A DNA stretch of 64,000 nt from the NCBI RefSeq assembly GCF_026230105.1, contig NC_079478.1:35417653-35481652 (forward strand), read 5' to 3'. Below the pieces are notes generated by a model that was given only the letters and a program-made list of their open reading frames with translations, did no database searches and was not told where the DNA came from. This DNA comes from Diorhabda sublineata (lineage: Eukaryota > Arthropoda > Insecta > Coleoptera > Chrysomelidae). The position numbers were made by a program, and so were the translations under genes. Shown here in pieces: positions 10,826 through 22,699 of this stretch (the first letter of the stretch is position 1; every line of letters starts with the position of its first letter).

Positions 10826-12955
10826 GTGAGTACAAAATTTATTAAGTTTGAAAAGTTTTTAATCTGACTCGATCAAAATATTTGAAAATTTGAGCTACGT
10901 CGTACTAACTTCTTGGACATTTTCATTAATGATTCTTAAATATGAAAAAAATCCGCTAGTCATTGAAAATAGACATTTTTGACTCGCTCTATATACAACG
11001 AATTCAAGATCAAGTTCAAAAATGCTCCTCAAACTTTTAAATATGCAAAAAAAATTGCGCAAAGTCATATATACGAGGGTAGGTTGATGTAAGAATGACT
11101 TTTCAAAAAAAAATAATATTTTACTTAATACATGGTGTCTCAAAAACAAGTTGTTACATATAGAAATACGTAGATTGTCCCGGAAGTACCTGGGCTGACG
11201 TAGAGATGGCGGTAGCTGCTTGAAAAATACAATCAAATTGGAAATTACACACTCCACATTTGTGATTCCAAGTTCCATCTAGAAAATTGTTAATTTGATA
11301 TGGCATAGCATTGTAGAACACCCTGTAAGATCGTAAATAATTTCGATATGTGATGATTATAATCCCTCAAGGACAAAGGACGCACTTTATCATACTATTT
11401 AATCACGCTGTATATAAATTACTATTATTTGTATTATTCTATCTTAGAAATCACGTGACTAATAGTACAGTCTTTAATGTTTTTGTCAAATTTATAAAAT
11501 GAAAACAATTTCTAAATAGTTTAATTTGATTTTATAGTCTTTTTGGATTTTTATTTGCCGATTTAACACCTATGGACTTTTCCACTGTATCTTAATATGT
11601 GGCAAACATTTTTCTCGAAATTGATTTTTTTAAATGTGAACTTTCTTTTAAGACACCTTGTATATCCTTAATGTATAACCGTATAAAATATTATTCTCCG
11701 AGTAATTAAGAAACCATTAAATTAAATGAACTAGATCAACATTTCAAATTTGTTACAAACTAACGACGAATTAAACAAGTCGTAGTAGTTTTTCCGAAAA
11801 ATTAACGGCGTCGACTGTATCATTAGAAACAAATTTAGAAATAATTATGAAGAAAAACTCGGTAAGTTTTACGTGGTAGGTCATAAATTTGTGTTAAATA
11901 AAAAAATATTCGAAAAGATGAAACTAGGGGGGAAAACTTTTGACCGGCAGTGTATGTTTAATAAAAATCATTTTGTTTTGTCCAAAATCGCTTGCAAGTA
12001 CATCGTAAAAAAGGATGTACTGCAATTTTTTTTTATTTTCGCAATACTACGTAAGATATTAATCAAAATTTTACGCCACCTTGCAACTTTCTATTTTTCT
12101 TATAAAATCTTACTATAATCAAACTTTCTTCACAAGTACAACATTATTATTACTGTCTAGTATACTAAATATACATCTAACTATTACCTAAGATTACAGG
12201 ATGTTGTTCCTACTTATTATTTTAAGGAATAGTTAACATAACCTCACTTTTAACGCCCATTATACATTAATGAAACACCTGTAATTACAATATTATAATA
12301 ATGATTGATTATTAAGAAAACGTGCATTTATTTGAAATAAAAGTATATCAAACATATCTATATTTAAATCTAATGTACATAAACTTATTTTAATTAATTT
12401 TTTGATAGAAATAAATGACGTAAAACCACATCTACATTATGTATATATATATATATATATATATATTTCATAAGCACCCCATTTCGTTAATGTTTGTTTC
12501 GATCGTATACCGGTGAGTTCTATTTATTTATGTGTAATCTTTTTCTTAGTGTATATAAGTATTAAATAATTCAAAACAATTCGCCAACTTGCTTTTTAAA
12601 AAACAATTTATTTAGCAAACCGAAGATTTAATACTATTAGTTACACTAATCTGACCGATACTTCAATGGGGTTGAAGTGGAATCTATAAAACTGACAGAA
12701 AGACTAAACACAGACAAATTTATAGCAACGATGACTTGATGAGGTTAGAATTCATAATAATAAATGAGTAATTGTTGCTGTGAAGAAGGTTGTTTTGAAT
12801 TACTTAACTTTATCATTTTTGACTTAATGTATTTCTGTTTTTATATAATTTGACTTGTAATCTCTCATTGCAATGTGCAATCATTTTATTACAAAGTTTT
12901 CTCCGTTAATTTGATGCAAAAAATTCGGGAGTGAGTAGATGACGAAATAAATAAT
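10826..12955. other. AT-rich stretch without a recognised gene
   Basis: Open frames here are short and low in complexity. At 11069 a TATACGAGGGTAGGTTGATG string resembles mariner termini, and near 11180-11210 TCCCGGAAGTACCTGGGCTG followed by TAGAGATGGCGG resembles the untranslated ends of mariner-like elements. No transposase could be followed from either. A TA microsatellite lies at 12442. Confidence 0.45.
12442..12466. repeat. TA dinucleotide microsatellite
   Basis: This is an uninterrupted run of about twelve TA units. Confidence 0.9.
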
Positions 12956-13092
12956 TCTACACTACTATCTGAAGGTCGGGGGCGGCTTATGCCCAATGGT
13001 TAACAATCCGTACCTTTTACAAGGACAATCTGTATAATCTAAATAACAAAAAGGTACTCTTTGTTTAGATCGTTGTACATGCCAAGGAAACT

Positions 13093-13320
13093 TCAGTACC
13101 GATCTAACGAAATCAGACAAAGATTCATCATGGATGCGGTACTGAACTGTACAGTACGTCCATTGCTAAGTCGAAAGTTAGTACAGATACAAATAGTTTT
13201 TACTGCATAATGTCGAAAATTGAAATTTTCGAAATGGGCACCTTGAACTTCTACAAACTTCAGGAGTTTACGCAGGATATTTCTTCGAACTTGGAAGAGC
13301 TGTCCAAGATTTTGCCTCAC
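13093..13320 (-). pseudogene. Possible C-terminal relic of an IS630/Tc1/mariner-superfamily transposase
   Basis: The open stretch reads VRRNILRKLLKFVEVQGAHF and then ENF. This resembles the tail of many arthropod transposases of this superfamily (a basic helix, then a V..GGHFE.L pattern). The sequence beyond it on the plus side ends in ACACCCTGTA, a string that recurs in this window (for example at 11308 and, inverted, at 52904) and looks like an element terminus. No catalytic blocks were found nearby, so the call is weak. Confidence 0.35.
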
Positions 13321-13769
13321 ACCCGAAACACCCTGTAGACAATTGAAATTTTCTTCCTATCAGTTAGTACAAGTCTATTAGTTCCAAATCCTATTATTTA
13401 CGTTTGGTAAATCTGTGTTACCTCCAGGTGAGGCGCCTAGATATTTGACATAGTCCGGTTGTGGTGCAGTTTGATTATTTAGAGTGAATTCTGTACATTC
13501 GTCTTTACTGTTGGGAAAAGTACTTTAATCAGATTTTGATTTTATCAACAGTAAACAATGATATCAGACGTTTGGTAACGTCTATGATCATATAGTCCGG
13601 GAAAATTAAGGTCGAAAAATGAACCCCACGTCAATTAACCGTATTTTTTTCCTTCTCCATGCACCAACGGCATCCCGAATCGTTCGTGATGCCTATAGTA
13701 AAGAGTTGGGGTCTTACATGACCGTAATCGGTTAGAGTCACTAGTCACTAGTCGTAAGTCGCGTCAAAT

Positions 13770-16700
13770 GTATCCATCAAACTCTGTAGAGACCGTCTCA
13801 CGACTGAATCAGTCTCCTTGGAGTAACCGTGCACTCCAACGATCTTGATCTTGCAGCAATCGCTCAATGGTTCATGTAGGGCTGTTTATCACGCCCAGAG
13901 CACTCTATATCGGCTATTATGGCTTCCACAGTAGCTCTACTATCCAAGTAGATTGCAATCTAATGAGCGAATCACTTTCCCCCGAGTAACCGAGCACTAC
14001 AACGACTTGGAGCTTCCAGCAATCGCTCTAGAGCACGCCATATCGGCCTTTATGGCTTCCACAGTAGCTCTACTATCTGAGGAGATTGAAATTTGGTGAA
14101 CGAATCACTTTCCTCCCATTAATCGAGCACTGGAACGATCTGAAGCTCGCAGCATCTCTCACTGGTTCGTGTAAGACTGTTACTCACTACAGTACAAGCC
14201 TAGAGCACGCCAAATCGGCCTTTATGGCTTCCCCAGTAGCTTTACTATCTGAGTAGATTGAAATCTGGTGAGCGAATCACTTTCCTCCCATTAATCGAGC
14301 ACTGGAACGATCTGAAGCTCGCAGCATCTCTCACTGGTTCGTGTAAGACTGTTACTCACTACAGTACAAGCCTAGAGCACGCCAAATCGGCCTTTATGGC
14401 TTCCCCAGTAGCTTTACTATCTGAGTAGATTGAAATCTGGTGAGCGAATCACTTTCCTCCCATTAATCGAGCATTAGAACGACCTGGAGTTCGCAGCTTC
14501 TCTCACTGGTTCGTGCAAGAATTTTATACACTACAGTACAAGCCTAGAGCACGCAATATTGGCCTTTATGGCTTTCACAGTAGCTCTACTATCTGAGTAG
14601 ACTGAAATCTGGTGAACGAATCACTTTCCCCCGAGTAATCGAGCACTAGAACGATCTGAAGCTCGCAGCATCTCTCACTGTTTTGTGTAAGATTGTTACT
14701 CACTACAGTACAAGCCTAGAGCACGCCAAATCGGCCTTTATGGCTTCCCCAGTAACTTTACTATCTGAGTAGATTGAAATCTGGTGAGCGAATCACTTTC
14801 CTCCCATTAATTAAGCATTAGAACGACCTGGAGCTCGCAGCAACTCTCACTGGTTCGTGCAAGACTTTTATACACTACAGTACAAGCCTAGAGCACGCAA
14901 TATTGGCCTTTATGGCTTTCACATTAGCTCTACTATCTGAGTAGACTGAAATCTGGTGAACGAATCACTTTCCCCCGAGTAACCGAGCACTAGAACGACC
15001 TGGAGCTCGCAGCATCTCTCACTGGTTCGTGTAAGACTGTTACTCACTACAGTACAAGCCTAGAGCACGCCAAATCGGCCTTTATGGCTTCCCCAGTAGC
15101 TTTACTATCTGAGTAGATTGAAATCTGGTGAGCGAATCACTTTCCTCCCATTAATCGAGCATTAGAACGACCTGGAGTTCGCAGCTTCTCTCACTGGTTC
15201 GTGCAAGAATTTTATACACTACAGTACAAGTCTAGAGCACGCAATATTGGCCTTTATGGCTTTCACAGTAGCTCTATTATCTGAGTAGACTGAAATTTGG
15301 TGAACGAATCACTTTCCTCCCATTAATCGAGCACTGGAACGATCTGAAGCTCGCAGCATCTCTCACTGGTTCGTGTAAGACTGTTACTCACTACAGTACA
15401 AGCCTAAAGCACGCCAAATCGGCCTTTATGGCTTCCCCAGTAGCTTTACTATCTGAGTAGATTGAAATCTGGTGAGCGAATCACTTTCCTCCCATTAATC
15501 GAGCATTAGAACGACCTGGAGTTCGCAGCTTCTCTCACTGGTTCGTGCAAGACTTTTATACACTACAGTACAAGCCTGGAGCACGCAATATTGGCCTTTA
15601 TGGCTTTCACATTAGCTCTACTATCTGAGTAGACTGAAATCTGGTGAACGAATCACTTTCCCCCGAGTAACCGAGCACTAGAACGACCTGGAGCTCGCAG
15701 CATCTCTCACTGGTTCGTGTAAGACTGTTACTCACTACAGTACAAGCCTAGAGCACGCCAAATCGGCCTTTATGGCTTCCCCAGTAGCTTTACTATCTGA
15801 GTAGATTGAAATCTGGTGAGCGAATCACTTTCCTCCCATTAATCGAGCACTGGAACGATCTGAAGCTCGCAGCATCTCTCACTGGTTCGTGTAAGACTGT
15901 TACTCACTACAGTACAAGCCTAGAGCACGCCAAATCGGCCTTTATGGCTTCCCCAGTAGCTTTACTATCTGAGTAGATTGAAATCTGGTGAGCGAATCAC
16001 TTTCCTCCCATTAATCGAGCATTAGAACGACCTGGAGTTCGCAGCTTCTCTCACTGGTTCGTGCAAGAATTTTATACACTACAGTACAAGTCTAGAGCAC
16101 GCAATATTGGCCTTTATGGCTTTCACAGTAGCTCTATTATCTGAGTAGACTGAAATCTGGTGAACGAATCACTTTTCTCCCATTAAGCTCGCAGCATCAC
16201 TCACTGGTTTGTGTAAGACTGTTACTCACTACAGTACAAGCCTAGAGCACGCCAAATCGGCCTTTATGGCTTCCCCAGTAACTTTACTATCTGAGTAGAT
16301 TGAAATCTGGTGAGCGAATCACTTTCCTCCCATTAATCGAGCATTAGAACGACCTGGAGTTCGCAGCTTCTCTCACTGGTTCGTGCAAGAATTTTATACA
16401 CTACAGTACAAGTCTAGAGCACGCAATATTGGCCTTTATGGCTTTCACAGTAGCTCTATTATCTGAGTAGACTGAAATCTGGTGAACGAATCACTTTTCT
16501 CCCATTAAGCTCGCAGCATCACTCACTGGTTTGTGTAAGACTGTTACTCACTACAGTACAAGCCTAGAGCACGCCAAATCGGCCTTTATGGCTTCCCCAG
16601 TAACTTTACTATCTGAGTAGATTGAAATCTGGTGAGCGAATCACTTTCCTCCCATTAATCGAGCATTAGAACGACCTGGAGCTCGCAGCATCTCTCACTG

Positions 16701-17105
16701 GTTCGTGCAAGACTTTTATACACTACAGTACAAGCCTAGAGCACGCAATATTGGCCTTTATGGCTTTCACAGTAGCTCTACTATCTGAGTAGATTGAAAT
16801 CTGGTGAACGAATCACTTTCCTCTGAGTAACCGAGCACTCGAACAACCTGGACCTTGCAGCGATCTTCCACCGGTTCTTGTAGGAATATTTTTTCCCCAA
16901 TCTAAACCTAGAGCACGCCATATTGGCCGTTATGGCATCCATAGTAACTCTTCTATCTGAATAAATCAAAGTTTGACGAAAGGGTCATTATTCCCACAAT
17001 AACTGATAATCCAAACGAGATAGACCTTACAGTAGTTGCTTACCAATGCGTGTAGGACTTTTTTGCATTCTAATATAAGCCTACAGTACACCATGTAGTA
17101 TATTT
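13770..17105. repeat. 172-bp satellite array with two-monomer higher-order structure (about 19 copies)
   Basis: Monomers contain GAACGACCTGGAGCTCGCAG, CACTACAGTACAAGCCTAGA, CCTTTATGGCTT and TATCTGAGTAGA(T/C)TGAAAT. Equivalent points, such as the GC of TATGGCTT at 14227, 14399 and 14571, are 172 bp apart. Two variants mostly alternate. Type A has CACGCCAAATCGGCC and GCTTCCCCAG; type B has CACGCAATATTGGCC and GCTTTCACAG. This gives a 344-bp dimer. Two later dimers (near 16180 and 16500) share the same 24-bp deletion and are 320 bp apart. The first and last copies (about 13770-14100 and 16800-17105) are clearly more diverged. No coding capacity. Confidence 0.95.
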
Positions 17106-18300
17106 GATACTAGAATGGGATTCTAACTTTCATTATCTTCATTCTAAAGTTAACAGAACAACAAATTTCTCAAAAACATTCAATTTTCTTTGACTTTCCG
17201 ATTGCTGTTACCAAATTAAAAACATTGAAATGCATAACACCGTTCACAGTTGCCGTTTGAAGTCGCCGGTCTGCCGCTGGTGACTTTCGACATGAACGAA
17301 TGTTACGTTGTCACGTGATTTTGACGTATGACGTTGAAGAGTTAGATTTTCTCGTAATCTTTTTCTTTTTAAGTTTTCTTACGCCGGATGCTTCCAATAA
17401 AAACAATTCTTCCTTATTTTCCATAATATCGGCAACAAGAAACAGTAAAAACGTTAAAAATATAAATAATTTTTAGGTTAAAACGTCACTAACGTCAAGT
17501 TTATGTAGTATATGGTGTAGAATATGCTACAAACGTCAAACGTCAAACGGAAATTCGATTTTGTGAATCGGCCTTAACTCTCATGTTTAGTAAAGTCTAA
17601 AAACATATCAGTCGATAAGCTGGAAAGAGTCGAGACAGTTAAGAACTAGTATATTGACAATAACTGTCACCATCTGCTCGATATCATATTCAAAAACAAA
17701 TATTTTGTTTCGATAATACTTGCAGAATAAAATGTACATCTGCATTACTTTCACTTAACTTCAATCGATAATCCTGCATGTTTTTCTTAAAACTAAACAA
17801 ATTAATTTTAAAAAATGAAGTTACCCCAATTAAACCAATTAAAATTTATCGTATATCCGGGTATAGTATTAGTTAAATTACTTCCGCCAACCGGTTTTGG
17901 ATCTCATCCAAACGCAATAAATATTTTGGTTATTTTCGGTAGCGGGCGAAATAGGCTAAGAAATTAAGATACGAGCTACGACATTTACATAAATTTGTTT
18001 ATGAATACGCCGAAAGTCCTTGAAATAATACACACAGTTTTATCTTTAACCATATGATCCTAAACGTACAAAACACGCAGTATATGGTGATTTGTAAGAA
18101 TCTTGTTCTATAGAGGTCAGGAGAAAATAAACAAATAGGCCTATTGTCAAACTAATCTAATGACGTATTACGTCGTTTATCGATGAAAATAAGTCAACAG
18201 TAAACAACAAGGTCGTAATATTTGTTATAATCAATCTGTACGATGTTTGAGGTTATGTAAGACATTTGCAACTTTGCTTCCAAACAAACAACATTTTAAA
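17106..18300. other. Intergenic stretch, nothing recognised
   Basis: Several ACGTCAAACGTCAAA-like words occur near 17490-17550. I see no convincing open frame, transposase block or tandem array. Confidence 0.5.
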
Positions 18301-18309
18301 GAAATGTTT

Positions 18310-18545
18310 ATATTTACCATAGAAGGCAATTGACCCAACATCTTTCTTCCGTAACATCCTCAAACCATCACCGAGCCTCCGCCGTGTTTACACATGGATC
18401 TAACATCCTAACATTCTTTCTTTGGCACTCTTCACTTAAACCGAAAAATTTGACTCAGCACTCCATATAACTTCTTCCACTCTTCGAGCGTCCAGTTTTT
18501 TATGCTTTTTAGCCCACTGCAACCTCTCAATCTTCTTTTCACCGT
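18310..18545 (-). pseudogene. Decayed Tc1-like transposase fragment
   Basis: Reading down from 18545 one frame gives RLQWAKKHKKLDARRVEEVI then WSAESNFSV, and next KHGGGSVMV. These are the block around the second acidic catalytic residue (the usual SDESKF motif, here SAESNF, so the catalytic Asp is lost) and the following HGGGSVMVWG motif of Tc1-like elements. Stops occur between them. It lies directly next to a retrotransposon relic on the same strand. Confidence 0.75.
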
Positions 18546-18599
18546 AGAAGGCTGATCCCTAGATTCATTGCTCCCAGCCACTATCTCCGGAGTTGTGTG

Positions 18600-19165
18600 T
18601 CATCGATCACCAACGCCCCTATGCGCTACATTTCTCAAGGAGAAATTGCAACCATCGAGACAACCAAAGTACCATCCCTACCAAAATCATTTGCAGTTTT
18701 TCAACATTGTACAGAAGCTGTAAGACCCAGTACTCTGGAGTTCCGTAGTGCTTCACACTTCGAGAGAATGTGGATAGAGGTTTAAGTTTAGCGTCTTCAG
18801 GTATCTATTGAGCCCGACAGGACTTCTGTTAGTATTCGTAGGTTTGGCTGATACATTCAGCAGATCTTCTCTGGCTATAGTTTCCCAGAAGAGTCTTTTC
18901 CTATCTATTGGTTGGCCCAATAATTGGTTTTGTTCCCATCAATCTTCTTTTCTAATGCTTTTGCCACTGTTCTGTAGCTGATACCACAGGAAGGTTCAGG
19001 TCCCATGAAGGGTTTGTCCGCCTCCGCTCGTAGCTATTTCATTCCCCTTGACTCCGGTGTGTAATCCATTGAAAGTTAACTATTGGAAAGAGTTTCTGCT
19101 TGGTGTGTTGCCCAGCTTTCAGTTAATGGAATTTCTTGGTATGGTGTTACTTCTACAGCTCATCC
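18600..19165 (-). pseudogene. Decayed non-LTR retrotransposon 3' end (RNase H and C-terminal region)
   Basis: Minus-strand frames give ADKPFMGPEPSCGIS (near 19000), QPNLRILTEVLSG (near 18840) and ILSKCEALRNSRVLGL (near 18740). They fall in the order seen after the RNase H domain of Jockey/R1-type retrotransposons: a GNE.AD..A... FIGPEP block, then L.TGLL.GH, then a C-E-CEAL...R motif. Frameshifts and stops are frequent. The upstream part would lie toward the 221-bp array, which may have replaced it. Confidence 0.6.
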
Positions 19166-19280
19166 TGAAACATATCCCAGGTTCGGTCGTTATTTAGAGA
19201 TGGTTTTTCTTTGGTGATTCCGTCCCTGAACATTCCAATTGATGTTTTTTCTTTCCAGTACTATGTGAAGAGTTCGAAGA

Positions 19281-20574
19281 AATAGAATGATTTCAAACTC
19301 CTCGTGGTATTCAGATTAGTTCTAGTTCCCAAACCACTGCTCCATACGATCTGATCTTTGGGTTACAACCCCAATTCCTTCATGCGAAGTTTCTGCACAG
19401 TTTGTTCCAGGAAAGTTTACTATCTAGTTGGAATCCCAGATATTTTCCCTCTGGTTTCCACTCAATGACTTGCCCGATAGAATGATTTCAAACTAGTCTT
19501 TGTACCTTCAAGAGTTTGTTCCTCGTGGTATTCAGATTAGCTCTAGTTCCCAAACCACTGCTCCATACGATCTGATCTTTGGGTTACAACCCCAATTCCT
19601 TCATGCCAAGTTTCTGCACAGTTTGTTCCAGGAAAGTTTACTGTCTAGTATGGATCCCAGATATTTTCCCTCTGGTTTCCACTCAATGACTTGCCCGATA
19701 GAATGATTTCAAACTAGTATTTGTGCCTTCAAGAGTTTGTTCCTCGTGGTATTCAGATTAGCTCTAGTTCCCAAACCACTGCTCCATACGATCTGATCTT
19801 TGGGTTACAACCCCAATTCCTTCATGCCAAGTTTCTGCACAGTTTGTTCCAGGAAAGTTTACAATCTAGTAGGAATCCCAGATATTTTCCCTCTGGTTTC
19901 CACTCAATGACTTGCCCGATAGAATGATTTCAAACTAGTATTTGTACCTTCAAGAGTTTGTTCCTCGTGGTATTCAGATTAGCTCTAGTTCCCAAACCAC
20001 TGCTCCATACGATCTGATCTTTGGGTTACAACCCCAATTCCTTCATGCCGAGTTTCTGCACAGTTTGTTCCAGGAAAGTTTACTGTCTAGTATGGATCCC
20101 AGATATTTTCCCTCTGGTTTCCACTCAATGACTTGCCCGATAGAATGATTTCAAACTGGTCTTTGTACCTTCAAGAGTTTGTTCCTCGTGGTATTCAGCT
20201 TAGCTCTAGTTCCCAAACCACTGCTCCATACGATCTGATCTTTGGGTTACAACCCCAATTCCTTCATGCCAAGTTTCTGCACAGTTTGTTCCAGGAAAGT
20301 TTACTGTCTAGTATGGATCCCAGATATTTTCCCTCTGGTTTCCACTCAATGACTTGCCCGATAGAATGATTTCAAACTAGTATTTGTGCCTTCAAGAGTT
20401 TGTTCCTCGTGGTATTCAGATTAGCTCTAGTTCCCAAACCACTGCTCCATACGATCTGATCTTTGGGTTACAACCCCAATTCCTTCATGCCAAGTTTCTG
20501 CACAGTTTGTTCCAGGAAAGTTTACAATCTAGTAGGAATCCCAGATATTTCCCCTCTGGTTTCCACTCAATGAG
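19281..20574. repeat. 221-bp tandem repeat, six copies
   Basis: Copies start with AATGATTTCAAACTAGT...TTCAAGAGTTTGTTCC. Matching points occur at 19500, 19721, 19942, 20163 and 20384, exactly 221 bp apart. The first copy lacks about 30 bp. Two subtypes are seen, TCTAGTATGGATCCC and TCTAGTAGGAATCCC, in the order short, A, B, A, A, B, which hints at a 442-bp higher-order block. Each copy holds a 68-residue open frame, but 221 is not a multiple of three and the frames are unlinked, so they are not taken as genes. Confidence 0.95.
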
Positions 20575-21140
20575 TTAATCAGTTTGAACTATTGAAAGAA
20601 GTTCGAAACGAGGTATAGATTTGAATTTAAGAAAATCAAATATGGTCAAAACGATTTTATAATCAATATAATTGAATCAATATCAAAACAAATTGTTAGC
20701 GATAAAACCTTTCGAACTAAAAGTCTGTTCGAATCGAAAAACAAATTTAAAGTAAACCATATTCAAATTTGAATCGTATTGAACGATATCTAGACATTTG
20801 AAAAATATTTTGTGGAGAAAAACATATTTCATGATATAACCGCAATAAACGAAAAATGAAAAAAAAAGAGACCGACCGCTGTTGTAAATATTAACATAAA
20901 AATTGATGGATATGTTTTTACAGACGCCCAGTCTGAAACTACTTAAAAATCTCGAGTAGTAACCATAAATTTGATAAAAAAAGTGATGCGTATATTGAAT
21001 GGAGGAATGCCAAAAACATAATTGCGTGATCTACCTCGAATTTACATTGAAAACATACAAGAAGTATCACAAAAGTTCACAGAAAAGTGATTATTTTTCA
21101 ATATATGTTTCCTTTATTTCGCTATACTTTCCAGAACGTT
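20575..21140. other. AT-rich spacer, nothing recognised
   Basis: No gene or repeat array could be supported in this stretch. Confidence 0.5.
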
Positions 21141-21159
21141 TGATCAAAGCTTCTGTGCC

Positions 21160-21343
21160 ACTAAAAAAATAAGATGCGTCTTAAACAACCAAACCGCCCT
21201 TTTATATAATCGTCGCTGTCAAATCTTTCACCCCTTAACTCGGTCTTCAGCTTAGCGAATAAAAAATGGTCGAACTTAGCCAGATCTGGGCTATATGGTG
21301 GGTCTTTAATCTGTATGATGATTTTTCCCGCACCGTTTTCCAT
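21160..21343 (-). pseudogene. Mariner-like transposase C-terminal fragment
   Basis: The open stretch reads DPPYSPDLAKFDHFLFAKLK then LRGERFDSDD. This is the PPYSPDLAP.DFFLFPKLK block that carries the last catalytic Asp of mariners. Here APCD/APSD has become AKFD, so the Asp is kept but its surroundings are altered. The fragment lies on the same strand as the larger mariner relic at 21840-22690 and about 500 bp beyond its 3' end. It could be that element's displaced tail or a separate copy. Confidence 0.7.
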
Positions 21344-21839
21344 AATTATTTGACACTACTACTTTAGTAAGTCATTATGCCACGTTTACAAGCTTGGTAA
21401 GCCTTGGTAAACTCGTAAAACTTGGTAAAACACTCGCAAGTATGTAAATTAAATTTGTATAAACGTTTACCAAGATTCAGCGAGCGTGCAAACGTTGCAT
21501 TAGATCTGTATGACCCAGCAATCAACGGACTACCTTCACATCTTTAGGAAGTCTGCAGGTATGATGGAGATGTATGGAAACTGTTTTTGAACAGGCGCGA
21601 AATACGACTGTGAGTGGTTTTTCAACCGATATGGTCATCTAAGATGCATTCTTGATGCTATGGGTATGACCAACGATCTAGAATGAGTTTGGTGTTTGGA
21701 TTAGTATGAAATTGTGTACTATGTACTCGTTTAGTTTCATGGGCGAACCTTAAAATTTGCACAAACGTTCAAAAACACATTGTTTTGCCAAAAACCGATT
21801 TTATCCATCAAGAGCATCCCAAAATACCGTCTCCGATAT

Positions 21840-22690
21840 ATGAGGCCGTTTTTCCTCGATTTTTGCATACACAATGATCCAACAACTCTATGTAGTATTC
21901 TCTATTGATTGTTTCTCCCCTTTGGAGATAAATGATGACCAATATTCCACGCGTATCCCAAAATACTGAAGCCCCAACCTTCCTATCTGACTGTTGTGCC
22001 TTTGGACGCTTCGAACCTGGTTCACCGGCTGCAGTCCACTCAGATGATGATCTTTTAGATTTCGGAGTGAAGTGATTGATCTATATTTTATCCATTGTCA
22101 CATATCGACGCAAAAAATCTGATTTATTATATGTAAACACTGCTCTAAATCATCAACTTTTTGTTTTTGATCGACTGTGACTTTCAAAAAAGCTTTTTCG
22201 TGGTCAAATGTTCATGCATAATTGTGAACCCACTGCCTTCTGATATCTTTATGGGCTTAGCTATATCACGCAATTTCAATTTACAATTAGATATAACCAA
22301 TTTGTAGACTTTTTTCATGTTTTCTGGATAAATTGGACGACCAGAACGTTTACCATCATCGATGTCTGTACGACCAAGTTTCAATTCAGAAAACCAATAA
22401 CAAATGGTTCTTTTCGATGGAACAGAGTCCGGATAACACTTTTGAAGCCATGCTTGTAAAGTATTTTTTTTTAATCAATAACCAAAGATAAATTAACACA
22501 CTAAATTGTTTTCGATCCATTATTTTTAAAATAACAAAAGTATCTTCACTTAAATGGCTGTCACTTTTTTCTGTCTAATCCAAATGTCGTGAAATTTCTC
22601 TCATAATCTTTTGAAAGTTGGTACTTCATAAACGTCATACGGATTTGACAGTGGCAGCGCCATCTGTGTGTCAGTCACACGACTTATTGA
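21840..22690 (-). pseudogene. Decayed mariner element (5' and central parts)
   Basis: The minus strand carries the N-terminal region (LGRTDIDDGKRSGRPIYPEN, then KLRDIAKPIKISEGSGFTIM and HEHLTTKKLF at 22184-22384). It also carries the HF.PKSKRSSSEWTAAGEPG region and a VFWDTRGILVIIYLQRGETI block (about 21900-22070). Stops break the frame. The outer flank at 22620-22680 holds CGTCATACGGATTTGACAG and GCGCCATCTGTGTGTCAGTC, the inverse of the 7180-7230 flank, placing both copies in one family. Confidence 0.85.
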
Positions 22691-22699
22691 GCGTTTAAG

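Noticed and set aside
10895..11278. Minus-strand 127-aa open frame
   Set aside because: It lies in a stretch with transposon-end-like strings and has irregular composition; no domain, signal or splice structure supports it.
13770..17105. CRISPR-like array of regular repeats
   Set aside because: There are no unique spacers between short repeats; the whole 172-bp unit repeats, in a eukaryotic context without cas genes.
19500..20578. Six near-identical 64-78 residue frames, considered as a tandem gene cluster
   Set aside because: The 221-bp units are identical at non-coding as well as coding positions, and no start or splice context was seen.
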